NCBI GenBank assembly: GCA_038503035.1
Contig: JAVSML010024622.1
Coordinates: 515,255-579,254 of the forward strand
Source: Crocodylus rhombifer
Lineage: Eukaryota > Chordata > Crocodylia > Crocodylidae
Length of the DNA: 64,000 nt
Reading direction: 5' to 3'
Under the pieces are notes generated by a model. The model made no database searches. It was given only the letters and a program-made list of their open reading frames with translations, and was not told the DNA's origin. The position numbers and the translations under genes were made by a program. The stretch's first letter is position 1. Each line of letters opens with the position of its first letter. Below are positions 36,150 to 47,156 of this stretch, piece after piece.

Positions 36150-37045
36150 GAGGGCTGTTTAATGAATTTTGGTGTGCTGTTGAGGGCTGCAAGGGTACAC
36201 CTGTTTTCAAACTGCTATGCCCTGCCCCTAGTTACCATCTTGGGACCAGAAAGCCCACTCCTAGCCTTTAACCTTTGCCACCGGAAGTCCATCCCCTTGG
36301 CCCTAAAGTACTTCTTTTGGGGAGGGAAGTTTGCCATCTTGGAACTGGAAGCCCCATCCTGTCACATGTTCATGACATAAGAAAGCCTGCCTACCTGACA
36401 CCATATAATAGTTTACAATAAAGTGTTATTTTTGTATATTGTGTGTGGAGGGTATATGTGGAGGAGTGGTGTGTGTGGTTGGGGGTTGGGGAGTGTGCGC
36501 TGTATGTGGATAGGGGTGGGGGTGTTTGCAGGGTTGTAAGTGCTAGGTTCTGGCAGCTGGCCTGGGGGTTTGTGTGGAGTGGGAGGGAGGAACAGGAGGC
36601 ACATACAGCAGAGCTTGCTCGGGTGGTGCAGTTCATCTGTTCCTCTTTCCTCCTGGCCTGCAGCTGCTCCCTGGTGCTCTTTGTGGGGCCAGGCCCCACC
36701 CACTCCCACCCAAGGCAACCTACCTCCTGCTCCCACCTGCATCGGCCCTGCACTCCCACTGGCCTTAGTCCTGGCCCTGCACTCCCTCTAACTCCACACT
36801 TTTACCTGCTCTGACTTTGAGCTTCAGCCAGATGAGGCCCTGCACTTCTACTGGCCCTGGTCCCAGCCCCATGTTCCTGCCTGCTCCAGTCCCATAGCCC
36901 TGGCTTCAGCTGCCTCTCTGCTTCTGTCGGCTCTGGCCCCATGTTCCCATTGGCTCTGCATTTCCGTCAGCTCCATGGCAATTAACGGTGGGTGCCTGTC
37001 CATGGGCCGAATCCAAGCTGGTGGGCTGTATTTTGCCCACCCATG
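36150..37045. mobile_element. hAT-type element, GGGTGGGCAA family, inverted orientation
   Basis: It starts with GGAGGGCTGTTTAATGAATTT and CTGTTGAGGGCTGCAAGGG, the reverse of the family's right side, and ends GTATTTTGCCCACCCATG. GC-rich interior, no transposase. Confidence 0.65.
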
Positions 37046-37052
37046 GTCTAAG

Positions 37053-37355
37053 TCATTGTTTCTGAACTGGTGTGCTGTGGCACACTGGTGTGTCATCAGG
37101 CACGTCCAGGTGTGCTGTGGCATTTTGGGCTGGAGCCACGCCCCCGCCTGCTGCTGCTGCGGGCCTCCAGACAGATGGGGGTCATGGCTGTAGCCAGTGA
37201 TGCAGATGCTGCTTGCCACCTGATCCCCCTTCTCCCTCCCCTCTGCTCCACAGCATTTGGCTGCTTGCTTCCCCTGGCCACTGCTTGGCTGGTGTGCTGT
37301 GGGGTTGGGGAGGCCATGTAAGTGTGCCTCAGGGTGAAAAAGGTCAGGAAACTCT
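37053..37355. mobile_element. Short hAT-type element with perfect duplication
   Basis: TCATTGTTTCTGAACTGGTG to AAAGGTCAGGAAACTCT. Both flanks are GGTCTAAG (37045-37052 and 37356-37363). It inserted next to the end of the preceding hAT element. Confidence 0.8.
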
Positions 37356-37363
37356 GGTCTAAG

Positions 37364-39659
37364 TGCATGTTGAAGGTGAAGGAACATAATATAAGGAAGT
37401 ATAGTGAAAGGAGCTATCAAATAAGACAAGTGGCAGTCATGAAAAAAATGAAGAAACAACTAATGTAGTAGTACTGGTGGTAGACTGAAAAGTAGTAGAA
37501 GAAAAAAGACACTAACACCTGACTATGAAGTAGAAAATAGCACAGTAGACCAGAGAAGAGTGTTTCACTAGCAAAGCAAATCATTCATGGAACCATTTTT
37601 CTGTTTTGCTACTAAAAAAGCATATGTCAATGAGAGTTTAAATATAAAATGAAGAAAATGTCTAAAAGTAGACTTCAAGAAGAAGAGTTGAAGTAGCAGA
37701 ATTAGTTAACTCATAGTTCATCCAGAAAAATGAATGAATCAATAGATGGAAATAAGATGCCAGAGATGTCTGTAATCTTATGTTATGTATTGAGTTATCG
37801 AGTTTTCTCTTTTCAAGAAACAGCCTCTTGATGGCTGATGTCTTTACTGTTGTCTTAAATTTTTTGTATAATTTTATTTCACTTTTGAAAAATATTTTTA
37901 AGTACCGATATTTAAAAACAATCTTTAAAAGGAGAGGGAGGAATCATTTGCTCTTTCTGTTGCTTTGATACAAAAAGTCAGACAGGTTTTAAAAAAAAAT
38001 ACCCTGCTTGTTTTGTGTTGCAAATAAACAGTCATGTCTTCCCTATTTCAGCTGCAGGTGACCGTTGAAAGAAGATAATATGGAAATGTCATTATTAGCC
38101 AATTATTGGCCAGTTGAATAATTGCAGAACTTTGGTTTAAATTGGCACTTGAGTTATTAACATTAACCAAAATTAATTAACGACAGTTTAACATTCAGGG
38201 GTGATCTTCTGGGGTTGCGGTGTTCATTGCAGTTGTTTCTGTATCCTGAATGTCCTTGTGCCCCCTATCAGAGGTTATAAAGTTTCCAAGAGGTCCTTAG
38301 TTAGTAGTTACTTTTCATTGCATGGCAGCAAGAAGGAACCTTGCAGTGTCCGATTACTGTGCACTCTCTTCCATTGTGTTGGGCTGCTTAGTATGCTTAT
38401 TAGAGGTTGCATTGTGCCTATAGGGAGAAATGGGATTTAGGGAACATGTCCACAGTCTTGACCCAGACTGCTATGGTTTAATCAGCCCCTAGGCTTTAAA
38501 ACTTTTTGTCTTTTCTGAGGAGGCTTTCCTTGCCAGTGGTGGGCACTCTTGTTGCTTATTGTACCAGAGCAAGGGCACATCCCAGACATGTCTTGATCTT
38601 TCATTTCTTGTCCAAGAAACCAAAGTGAGGAAGGCCTGCTTTCAAACTCTTTGAACCTGAGAGGTTTCAGTGACAGCCTCTGAGACGAAAGATCCCTCCA
38701 AGCCTTAATAGTCATTTTCTTCAGCAGTGTTCCAAATCTCCCTGGCAACTGGGGGAAGGCAAAATCTTTGCTCTGAGCCTGGTATTAGGACTGCCTCTTA
38801 AGAACTCTCCAGGATCTTTGGCCTCTAAGCAACATATACAGGAGACTCAAGGCTTACCTTTTTGTAGCAAAGTTTTCACAAGATTTTTATTTTTTACTGC
38901 ATGATTTTTGTGTGTGAAGGTTTTCTCCTTAGAACTGCTAAGCTAAAATTTTTTTGGCTTTCTGAAAAGAATGTAAAAGACAAAACTTATTTCCTTTTTA
39001 AATGACATAGTGAAACCCACTCAGCGAGTGTGGAAGCGAGGTCCATACCAAGATGGCTGAGCAGTTCCTGAGATACTTTACTCTTAGGTAGCATCTTTGC
39101 TGAAATGATTGAGCAGTCCACATGGAAGCTCCCTTTAATAATACAAAGAGTCTGGCAAGTTAGACCTAAGTGATATATATTCCCCCCCTCCCCCAATAAA
39201 TAACTGTGAGAGGTGTTACAAAAGGAGGCAAGACTTAAGGAGGAGACCACAGCCTTTCATTTATCTCAGAAGTAGATTATGCAGCCTCCTTTATGCCTTT
39301 CCTTTGTAGCCACTGAAAGTAAAGACTAAAGGAACAGGTCACCGTATGCTATAATCATCTCATTAATGCTCAGCTGCAAGCAGCTTAGACCAGAAAAAAA
39401 TGAAAATGGAACCTACAGTTACTTCTTAGATGTATATCCTTAGGTGTGTACATGGTGCTAAATGGGCTGATCTTGAACCCCAATTCACTACTGTTTAAAC
39501 AGTCACCTGTGAAGCGGAGAAAAGAAACTAGATGCTCATTATAAGGTGATGATTAATATTTCTTCTAGTGTCTGGAAGGAAAATCATAAATATCTATGTA
39601 TCACTTTGAGGTATAGATTGTAGTGTTACCAAGTGGCTGTATCAGGGCAAAATTGATTA
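37364..39659. other. Intron sequence, nothing recognised
   Basis: AT-rich with purine-rich patches at 37370-37760. No exon, RNA or repeat border supported. Confidence 0.55.
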
Positions 39660-40988
39660 AGGCAAAACAAGTGCCATACTGGGCCAGATCAATGGTTCAT
39701 CTAGCTCAGTATCTAGTCTCAGATAATGGCAGGTGTGGATGCTCTAGAAGGAGAGAATTGGACCAGATATATCTAGAATGATTTAACTTCTGTTAATTGT
39801 GATCCCTGGCATCCATCACTATTGGTTTAGAGATACCAGGGGAAACATCTGTGACCATTATGTTCAACAGCTATTATCCATGATCTGTCATCCATGAATC
39901 TGTCTCATCCCTTTTTGAACCTGGCTATGCTATCTGCCTCTACCACCTCCTGTGGCCTTTAATTCCACAAGATAATGACCCATGGCATAAAAAAAAATCT
40001 TTCTCTTGTTAAATGTGAACCTGCCTCCTAATTTCAGTGGGTGCCCCCTATTTCTAGTATTCTGGGACTTGGTGAATAACAGTTCCCTTTTCACTTGGTC
40101 CACACCATTTGTGACCATATTTCTATCACATCTTCCTCGTTAGCTGCCTTCTATCCAAACTAGAGAGTCCTATCTTTTTTAGTCCTAGCAACTGTTCCAT
40201 ACCCCTTATCAATTTTGGTTGCCCTTTTTTGTACCTTTTCCAATTCAACTACATCCTTTTAGTCATTTGGATAGCAGAACTGCACATACTACTCAAAATG
40301 TGGGTGCACTATGTTTTTGTATAATGGCACAATGATGTTTTCTATTTTGTTTTTAATTCCCTTCTTGATTGTGTCTGACATTTTTATTGGCTTTTTTGGT
40401 TGATGCTGCACATTTTGCTGACACTTCTAGTGAACTATCAACAATGATTCCCAAGGTCTCTTTCCTAAATCATAATAGGTCGTTCAGAACCCAGCACTGT
40501 ATATGAGATAATTATGTAAATAATTGAGATTATTTTTCCCTGTATGGCTTACCTTATGCTTGTTGTCACTGACACTCCTCTGCCATTTTTTGCCAACTCA
40601 CTTAGCTTGATGAGAGATTTTTGCATCTACTCTGTTAGGTTGGGATTTGACTAGCTAGAATAATTTGTTTTTATCTGCAAACTGGGAGATTTCACTGTGC
40701 ACCCCTATTTCCAGATCATTGATGAAAAAGTTGAACAAAATTTAGACCTAGCACAGATACCTGCAGGTCTCCACTTTTGACCTCCCTTCATCCTGAAAAG
40801 TGACCACTTAAGCCTACCCTTTGCTTTCTGAAGTCTTTGAACCATCTCTCTATTCATGAAAGAGCCTTCCTTCTGATCCCATGGCAACTCAGTTTTTTAA
40901 AAAGGCTTTAGTGAGACACTTTGTCAGAGGTCTTTTGGAAGTCCAAATATATGATGTCAGCTGGCTCCTGTGTCCACATGATTGTTAA
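39660..40988 (-). mobile_element. CR1/L3-like LINE, C-terminal and 3' part, antisense, degenerate
   Basis: The minus strand gives broken CR1/L3-type peptides. One reads KLIRGMEQLLGLKKIGLSSL near 40200, equivalent to the conserved IRGME...LGLFSLEKRRL end. It is broken by many stops and frameshifts. The element continues beyond the hAT insertion at 40989. Confidence 0.75.
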
Positions 40989-41485
40989 CTAAGGATGTAA
41001 ATATTGTTTTAAAAATATTAATTTAACTTCCTCTAATTATATCAGTTAAATGATTAACCAGTAGCATAGCACCTTGGACACACCTGCTGCTGGGAACAGC
41101 TCCTGACTCCCCGGGCCCTTTGACAGGGCGAGGCCCAGGAAGAGGCAGTGGCAAGCCCAGCCAGACAACACAACCCAGTTGAAGCCCTGACTGGGAGGGA
41201 GGAAGCACCTGTGAATGAGCAGCTAATTGCTTAATTCATGAGTCATCTGACTGCCCCCTGTTTTTCTTTTAGGCTATGGGTACTAGTCCCCTTTCCCCCC
41301 TCCCTCCTTCCCTCTTGCTTGCCCACCCTGCTGCCTTCCTGTTCCTGCTGGGGCACTGCACAGCTTCCTTTCTCTGTTTCCCTGCCAGACTGTGCCAGCC
41401 CCAAGCTAAATGATAGCTGGTAAACTAACTGGTTATCACTGCGCTCATCAATGAAATGATTAATCGTTTAACCTTTCACATCCCT
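40989..41485. mobile_element. Non-autonomous hAT element, GGATGTGAAA-ended family, inserted in a LINE
   Basis: The left end is CTAAGGATGTAAATATTG and the right end TTTAACCTTTCACATCCCT. Both flanks are ATTGTTAA (40981-40988 and 41486-41493), a perfect 8-bp duplication. The interior matches 19223-19698. It splits one antisense LINE. Confidence 0.9.
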
Positions 41486-41493
41486 ATTGTTAA

Positions 41494-42007
41494 CACCCTC
41501 AAAGAACTCAAGCAGATTGGTGTGGCAGGATTTCCCTTTGCAAAAAAAACGACTCTTCCCTTGCAGATCATATTGTCCATGTGATTGCTGATTTTATTCT
41601 TTATTATAGATTCTACCAACTTGCTAGGGATGGAAGTGAGACTCAGTGGTCTGTAGTACCTAGGATCATTTCTGGAGCCCTTTTCAAACATGGGCTCCAT
41701 GACACTCCCATGATTATTGTGTGTCCCGTTTTAGCAGCTTCTCTGAAATCCATAAGCATTTCCTGATCAGGGGGTCGGCAGTACAACCCTAATACTATGT
41801 TCTTTTTATTCAAGTATGGAATTTCTACCCACAGAGATTCTGTAGTAGTTTTCTTTTCAGGTAAGATTTTTGTTGTTGCTGTCTATATTGTTCTTAACAT
41901 ACAGTGCCACTTCTCCACCTGCGTGTCATTACTATATGACTTGTAATCAGTTATAACAGTATTCCATTGACTGTCCTTTCACCAGGTCTCTGAAATGCCT
42001 TTTAGGT
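41494..42007 (-). mobile_element. CR1/L3-like LINE, reverse-transcriptase part, antisense
   Basis: On the minus strand near 41620-41700, YYRPLSLTSIPSKLVE and IIKNKISNHM are the conserved start of a CR1/L3 reverse transcriptase. The stretch from about 41766 to 42007 is a different, non-coding-looking segment that may be part of the same element. It continues briefly after the hAT at 42008. Confidence 0.75.
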
Positions 42008-42422
42008 AGGGGTGCACCGATAAAGATTTTTTTGGCTGATACCAATAGCCAACTTTATTAACCAGCCATATTAGCTGATACCAATCTGATAGACGATTAT
42101 GCAGCCCATCTCAAGCCCTGCCTTGCCCCGCCCCACACTGGCTAGGCAGCGCCTGCCCTTCTCCAGCCCCATTCCCTCCCTCACCATGGTGGCCTCAACC
42201 TGCCCCCCACCCCATGCCCCTTCCCTCCCCTAAGGCCCTTCTGCCCCATAGACTAACTGGCTAGATAGATGCTGCTTTCCAAGCTGTGGCTGTGCGCATG
42301 CTGCGGCATTTATCAGTGACCTTATCAGCTACTCTGTCCAAAAAAAGCCAGTTGCCGATGATGTCAATTTTCCTTTCATCAGTGCTGATCTAATATGGAC
42401 TGATATGTCGATGCACCCCGAC
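42008..42422. mobile_element. Non-autonomous hAT element, GGGGTGCAYCGAYA-ended
   Basis: AGGGGTGCACCGATA to TGTCGATGCACCCCGAC. Both flanks are TTTTAGGT (42000-42007 and 42423-42430). The internal GGCTGATACCAATAGCC type motifs are also typical of such elements. No coding. Confidence 0.9.
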
Positions 42423-42474
42423 TTTTAGGTCAAAGTCTCTATTTAAGACCAGGCATTCTGGTTCACCCATCTTA

Positions 42475-43195
42475 CCATATTTTTTGCATATAGCATACCC
42501 CCTTATATACTATGGACCTTGATTTTGAAGGGGAGCCTGAAAAAAAAAGTCTTTGAACAAGAAAAACACATGGCAGCAGTTAGGGAGCTGAACCTGTTCT
42601 CCCAAGGCTCTTGCCAGCCCCTGCTTGCCAGTTGGGCCTGCAGACTGACTCAGTGTGCCAGGTCTAGGGCCGTGTGCCACATCTGACCCTGCATGCTGGC
42701 TATGGAACCACATGCAGGTTTGGGTCCAGTGCATTGTCTTCTGGGCTGTTTGCTGAGCCTGGGACCATGCATTGATTATGGGTTGGACCCAGCACATGGC
42801 TCCAGAGCCAGTGCACAGTCCCAGGCTTGCCCAGAGGCAACATATGGGGTGACTGCACATGACTCTGGAGTCAGTATGCCTGGCTCGGGGCCAAGTTGGA
42901 CCCAGCTCTCTGAGTCCAGCCACATACCAACCCCACATGCTGGCCAGACCTGGCATGTGGTTGGGGAGGGGAAGCTCCTTACAGGTCTGGAAACTTGGTG
43001 GCAAGGGGCAGAAGTAGTGGAAACATTAATCACCATGACTTCCAAAGCTGCTACCACTACTGCTCTCCTCACTGCCCCCTTGCCAAATTTCTAACCAAGG
43101 TGGGGATCCTTTTTCATTGTGTATAATGCAAATCTCAATTTTCCCCAGTTGGTTTTGAGGAAAAAAGGGTGAGGGTTATATGAAAGAAAATATGG
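42475..43195. mobile_element. TA-flanked inverted-repeat element, CCATATTT-ended family
   Basis: CCATATTTTTTGCATATA and TATATGAAAGAAAATATGG are terminal inverted repeats, each bordered by TA (42473-42474 and 43196-43197). This fits a Tc1-mariner-type target. The 721-bp GC-rich interior has no transposase. Related ends occur at 55688, 57269 and 63663. Confidence 0.65.
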
Positions 43196-43226
43196 TAGTT
43201 TTTAGTGTTCTACACACTTGCCAGAA

Positions 43227-43455
43227 GCCTGATTCTCAGCCAGCATAGCATGGCACCCTGGGGTGCCATGATATCTTTTCAGGGGTGCTATGGAATGCCA
43301 CACAATGTTAACACCATTGGGTGTGCAGACATGATTCACAAGATAAACCCCCAAATTTCAAGTAATCCACAGGGTTAAACAGCAATTCTGAACTGTTTTG
43401 GTCTTCCTGAGTTCTTTGCAATAGAAAAATTACTGTATTATTTTTCCATAATCAA
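43227..43455. mobile_element. hAT element, TTCTCARCC family, 5' part only
   Basis: It matches the left two-thirds of 33426-33757: CTGATTCTCAGCC, TGTGCAGACATGATTCACAA, GTTCTTTGCAATAGAA. The right end is missing. Confidence 0.7.
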
Positions 43456-44137
43456 AACATGAGTGAACCCAGGTGGATGCTGGGATTCTTGCTGGGATCC
43501 CCACTGCAAACCTGCTGGCCACATCCACAGCTGATGCTGGCACCTGCCTGAGGCTGCTTTCTGCACACCAGGTGGGTGCTGGCATAAACTGTGAATGCAG
43601 CTGGCATGTTCCAGGTCTAGGAGAGTATTGGGGCTTGCTGTTGCTCTGGGAGCACACACCCACATACTCACCTCATACCCCACCATATACTCACCCCCAA
43701 CCACACCCCACATTCTTCCCCCCACAATGTACAAGAGTAAGACTGTTTTTGTAGCTCTTAGGTGATTGCATATACATGACACAAATGCATAATCAGGATA
43801 AAAAGTATCTTTTGAAATAAAATGTAAATACATTATAGTAGATGTTTGACTTTTAGTATATGATTTGGTTTTTTTTTCTGGTTTCAAGATGGCAACCTTC
43901 CCTCCCCTTCCCCCCCCCCCCCCCCCAAAAAAAAAAAAAAAAGAAAAAGAAAAAGGAGTACTTCTTCCCCTTGTCCCCAGGACTTCTGGTAACAAAGGTT
44001 AGGGGGAAGGACCTCTGGTCCCAAGATGGCAACCAGGGGTGGGAAACCTGCCAAGGGGCAGGGCTACCCTTGCTGCCCTTGACAGCTCACTAAAACTCAT
44101 TAAGCAGTCCTCTAACAGAAATAATTGCCCATCCCTA
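43456..44137. mobile_element. hAT-type element, GGGTGGGCAA family, 3' part
   Basis: GTTTGACTTTTAGTATATGA near 43846 and GACCTCTGGTCCCAAGATGG match 29020-29278. The end is ATAATTGCCCATCCCTA. A C tract next to an A tract lies at 43911-43941. It is the uninterrupted counterpart of the site occupied by the nested hAT at 27889. Confidence 0.65.
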
Positions 44138-44363
44138 TACTAGTCCCTTTTTCCCCAACTGTTGTTTCCCCACTTCTTCTCACTCCTCCCCTCCCTTCTG
44201 TTTGCTCTGCCATCTTCAGAGGCACCACATTGCCACTTTTCTCCCTGCCCTTTCCACCCATTCCCTGCAGGACTGCTCCCCACCCAGCACTAAATGATAA
44301 CTGACAGGGTATTACCTGCTATTAATATTTGAATGTTTAAATGTTTAACCATTCACATCCCTA
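44138..44363. mobile_element. hAT element, GGATGTGAAA family, 3' half
   Basis: It begins at TACTAGTCCC and ends TTAACCATTCACATCCCTA, matching the second halves of the copies at 19223 and 40989. Confidence 0.7.
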
Positions 44364-45563
44364 ATTGAAGTAGCCTTGGTACCTCCTGAAACCACTAGTT
44401 GTGTTTCCCTCAAGTCTTCTATATCAGATCAGCAGTCACGTGCTCAGTACTGTAGCTTTGTGGCAGTGATTCAGATACCTATGCCTATAGTTTCCTGTGT
44501 TGACATTCTTGGCACTGAGTGATGTTGTAGTAATGCGGGCATGTTATCACTGTTTCCCTAGTTTGTCAATAGAAGTATTTCTCCTTGCTGTTGTTTATGA
44601 ATACTACCAGGTTACCAACGAGGTCTCCTGCTCAGGTCACGGATGAGATTTAGGCATCTCCAAGGATACCAGAAAGGTTATTTCCTGCCTGAGGACTGTG
44701 TTCATTTTCTTTTTCTTCTTTTGTAGACAGCAGAAGGTGTCTTCTACCTTTTCACCTCACTCATTCTTATTGATTGCTCTGAAAGGACATCCACGGATCA
44801 CTCTTCAAAACAAGTATCTTGTAAATCTTGTTGGGATGGAAATCAGGATGAATGATTTCTATAACAATCACAGTCTTTTATTTTTAGAATCTGCGGTCTT
44901 GCCCTTAGTGGATTCCTAGCAGCCAACAAAGAAAGCTTCCTCTAATATTTCACCCTTAAAAACAGCATAGGTTTACTTAAGTAGATTGTTGTCTACAATC
45001 TTAGACAATAACTTGAGACTACAGCAGGAGCAAAAAAGTAATGAAGTAATGAAGAGCACCTGCATAAAATGGAAAGTCAATTTCAGCAAAAATCTGTCAT
45101 TTTATCTAATGAGGTAGTCACCACTTCTGTCCCAGTGGAGGCAATGCAAAAACAAACAATTCCCCCCTCCCCCCAAAAAACAAACAAACCCCAAAACAAA
45201 CAAAAACCAAACAAACTTCTATATTCTATTTTTCATTCTTGGTATGTTCACTGTGACTATAAACAAAAGGTTATTAGAATTTGCTTAGGTAATTTGGGAA
45301 ATCCCAGCATACCTTATCTAAGAAAGCTTAACAAGGTCCTAAGTGGTTTGAATATTTCTACACTCACACAATCCCAGCATCACTGATGTGTGCCAGCATT
45401 GCACAGAAGATCCAAATAGCAACACCTTCAAAGATGAAAAAGGACCCCAAATAACTTCTTTGGCAAAAGAGATTAATCTGCTGAATCTCCAGATGCAGTC
45501 TTCAAATTATCAGGAATTTCTGTTAAAATACAATTCATTCAGTCAGGACAGGATGACATATTT
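44364..45563. other. Intron sequence, nothing recognised
   Basis: AT-rich; a C/A-rich low-complexity patch lies at 45164-45210. Confidence 0.55.
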
Positions 45564-45769
45564 CAGAGGTTTCCAGACTTTTTCTTATTGCATACCCCCT
45601 TCCAGATTTACCAGCTGCCTGTGTACCCCTACCAGCATACATTTTATATTTTAACCCCTTAAATGCCAATTGTTTTTATAATGAAAATTAAATCTGCCGT
45701 TACACAATTTCTCCTGCATACCCCCAGTGTACACCCAGGGGTATGTGTACCACAGTTTGGGAACCCCTG
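45564..45769. mobile_element. Short hAT-type element, GGGAACCCCTG-ended
   Basis: CAGAGGTTTCCAGACTTT to CAGTTTGGGAACCCCTG, 206 bp. The flanks ACATATTT and GCATATTG match 6/8. No coding. Confidence 0.75.
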
Positions 45770-46026
45770 GCATATTGTATAGAGCAGAACTTCCAGGAAC
45801 CTAAAGAAGAGCTAAAATCTCTAGTAGCTGAAGTGTATTGAGTTATCTGAACATCTTCAGGCTGTTTTGATGCAGTGACCTTCTGCTTGAAAGTTGTCAT
45901 TTATTTCACACCTGAATTCATGAAGAGCTTAATTCTTTAAAGGATGTGGAAGCCAGTCTTGACTACTTTTACAAATGTATACCAACTTTAGGAAGACATA
46001 GGCTGGACCCAAGACCCACCCAAGAT

Positions 46027-46385
46027 TATACATGTCAAACATATGACCTGGGGAGCTGTTCCATCCAGCCCACTGATAGTCCAGCCAGTTATTGCCAGTT
46101 ACTGGGGAGCATGGCTAGTGGAGCATGACCTGCTGCAGAATTTAGGTCCCTGGGTACCACTGGACATGGCTAGTAGTGGCAGAGAGGCAAGTGGGGGCTG
46201 GACAGATACAGCCCTCACTTACTCCATCACCACCTGACATATGCGACCACCCCCATGCTGTTGCCATGTAGTGGTAATGGTATATAGAACCTGCCTCAGC
46301 TGCTACTGGTGTCATAGATTCGGCCTGGGAGGAGCCTCTGCAGTCTGGATCCAGCCTGGGAGCCAGGTTGAATTTGTTACCCCTG
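46027..46385. mobile_element. hAT-type element, GTGTCAAAC family
   Basis: TATACATGTCAAACATATGA (decayed from CAGGGGTGTCAAAC) to AATTTGTTACCCCTG. The flanks CCCAAGAT (46019-46026) and CTCAAGAT (46386-46393) match 7/8. Confidence 0.7.
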
Positions 46386-46435
46386 CTCAAGATTATTGTT
46401 TTAAACAAAGAAAGGCATCTGCATCACAGATCTCA

Positions 46436-46560
46436 TTTCACAGAGTCATGGAGAAGTAGGGATGGAAGGCACCTCCAGAGGTCATCTAGTCCAACCTCCT
46501 GCCTGAGGCAGGATCATCCCTATCAAAACCATCCCATACAAACCATAATCTAAACTCTAC
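46436..46560 (-). mobile_element. CR1 3'-end fragment
   Basis: AGAGTCATGGAGAAGTAGGG, GGTCATCTAGTCCAACCTCC and CTGAGGCAGGATCATCCC are the reverse complement of a CR1 3' UTR. Confidence 0.8.
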
Positions 46561-46901
46561 ATATGACTACTGTCATTACCCTTTCCTTTCCAGGGAGTGA
46601 TTAGGGAATGTAGAAAGTGTTGTTGAGGTTTTCTGTTCAGATATCAAGGTCTCCCTCACCTAGATATTATAGTGGCAGGTTCTCTCTAGTATAGCCGGTA
46701 CACAGAAATGGAATTGCCATGGGCACTTTAGTTGTACTGGACTTTCCTTGTTTTACCTTGAAATAAAAAGCCTTGAAAAAGAGAGCCTTCTTCTAGAAGG
46801 GATTCAAGGAAAAAGTCCCATCTAAATCAATCTTATTTCATAATGAAAAAACAGCCTCATTTAGTTTGTCCTGTATACACTATCAGAAGAACTAGGGAGG
46901 C

Positions 46902-47156
46902 CTGGTTCTCCAACTCTTTGGACTGAAGGTACTTCTCATTGGATTTGATGCTCCCTCCATAACTCTTGTGAATTGAACAGCACCCAATTAGAAAAACTAA
47001 TTTATAGACTACAGTGCTTACTTTCTTGCAGTGGAGACAGGGGACAAGGCTGAGCCTATGCTTATCTTTTTAGTTTATCTGCTTATCTCCTCACACCTCA
47101 TGGCACCCGTCCCAAGATCTGACTGCACCCCAGAGTGCACTGGTTGATAATCACTG
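46902..47156. mobile_element. hAT element, same family as 35246
   Basis: CCTGGTTCTCCAACTCTTTGG to GTTGATAATCACTG in the same internal order as 35246-35506, including TCCTCACACCTCATGGCACC. The target duplication is not clear. Confidence 0.7.

Noticed and set aside
36848..37459. Open frame of 203 codons on the minus strand
   Set aside because: It spans two separate transposon insertions and unique flank, so it cannot be an ancestral gene.
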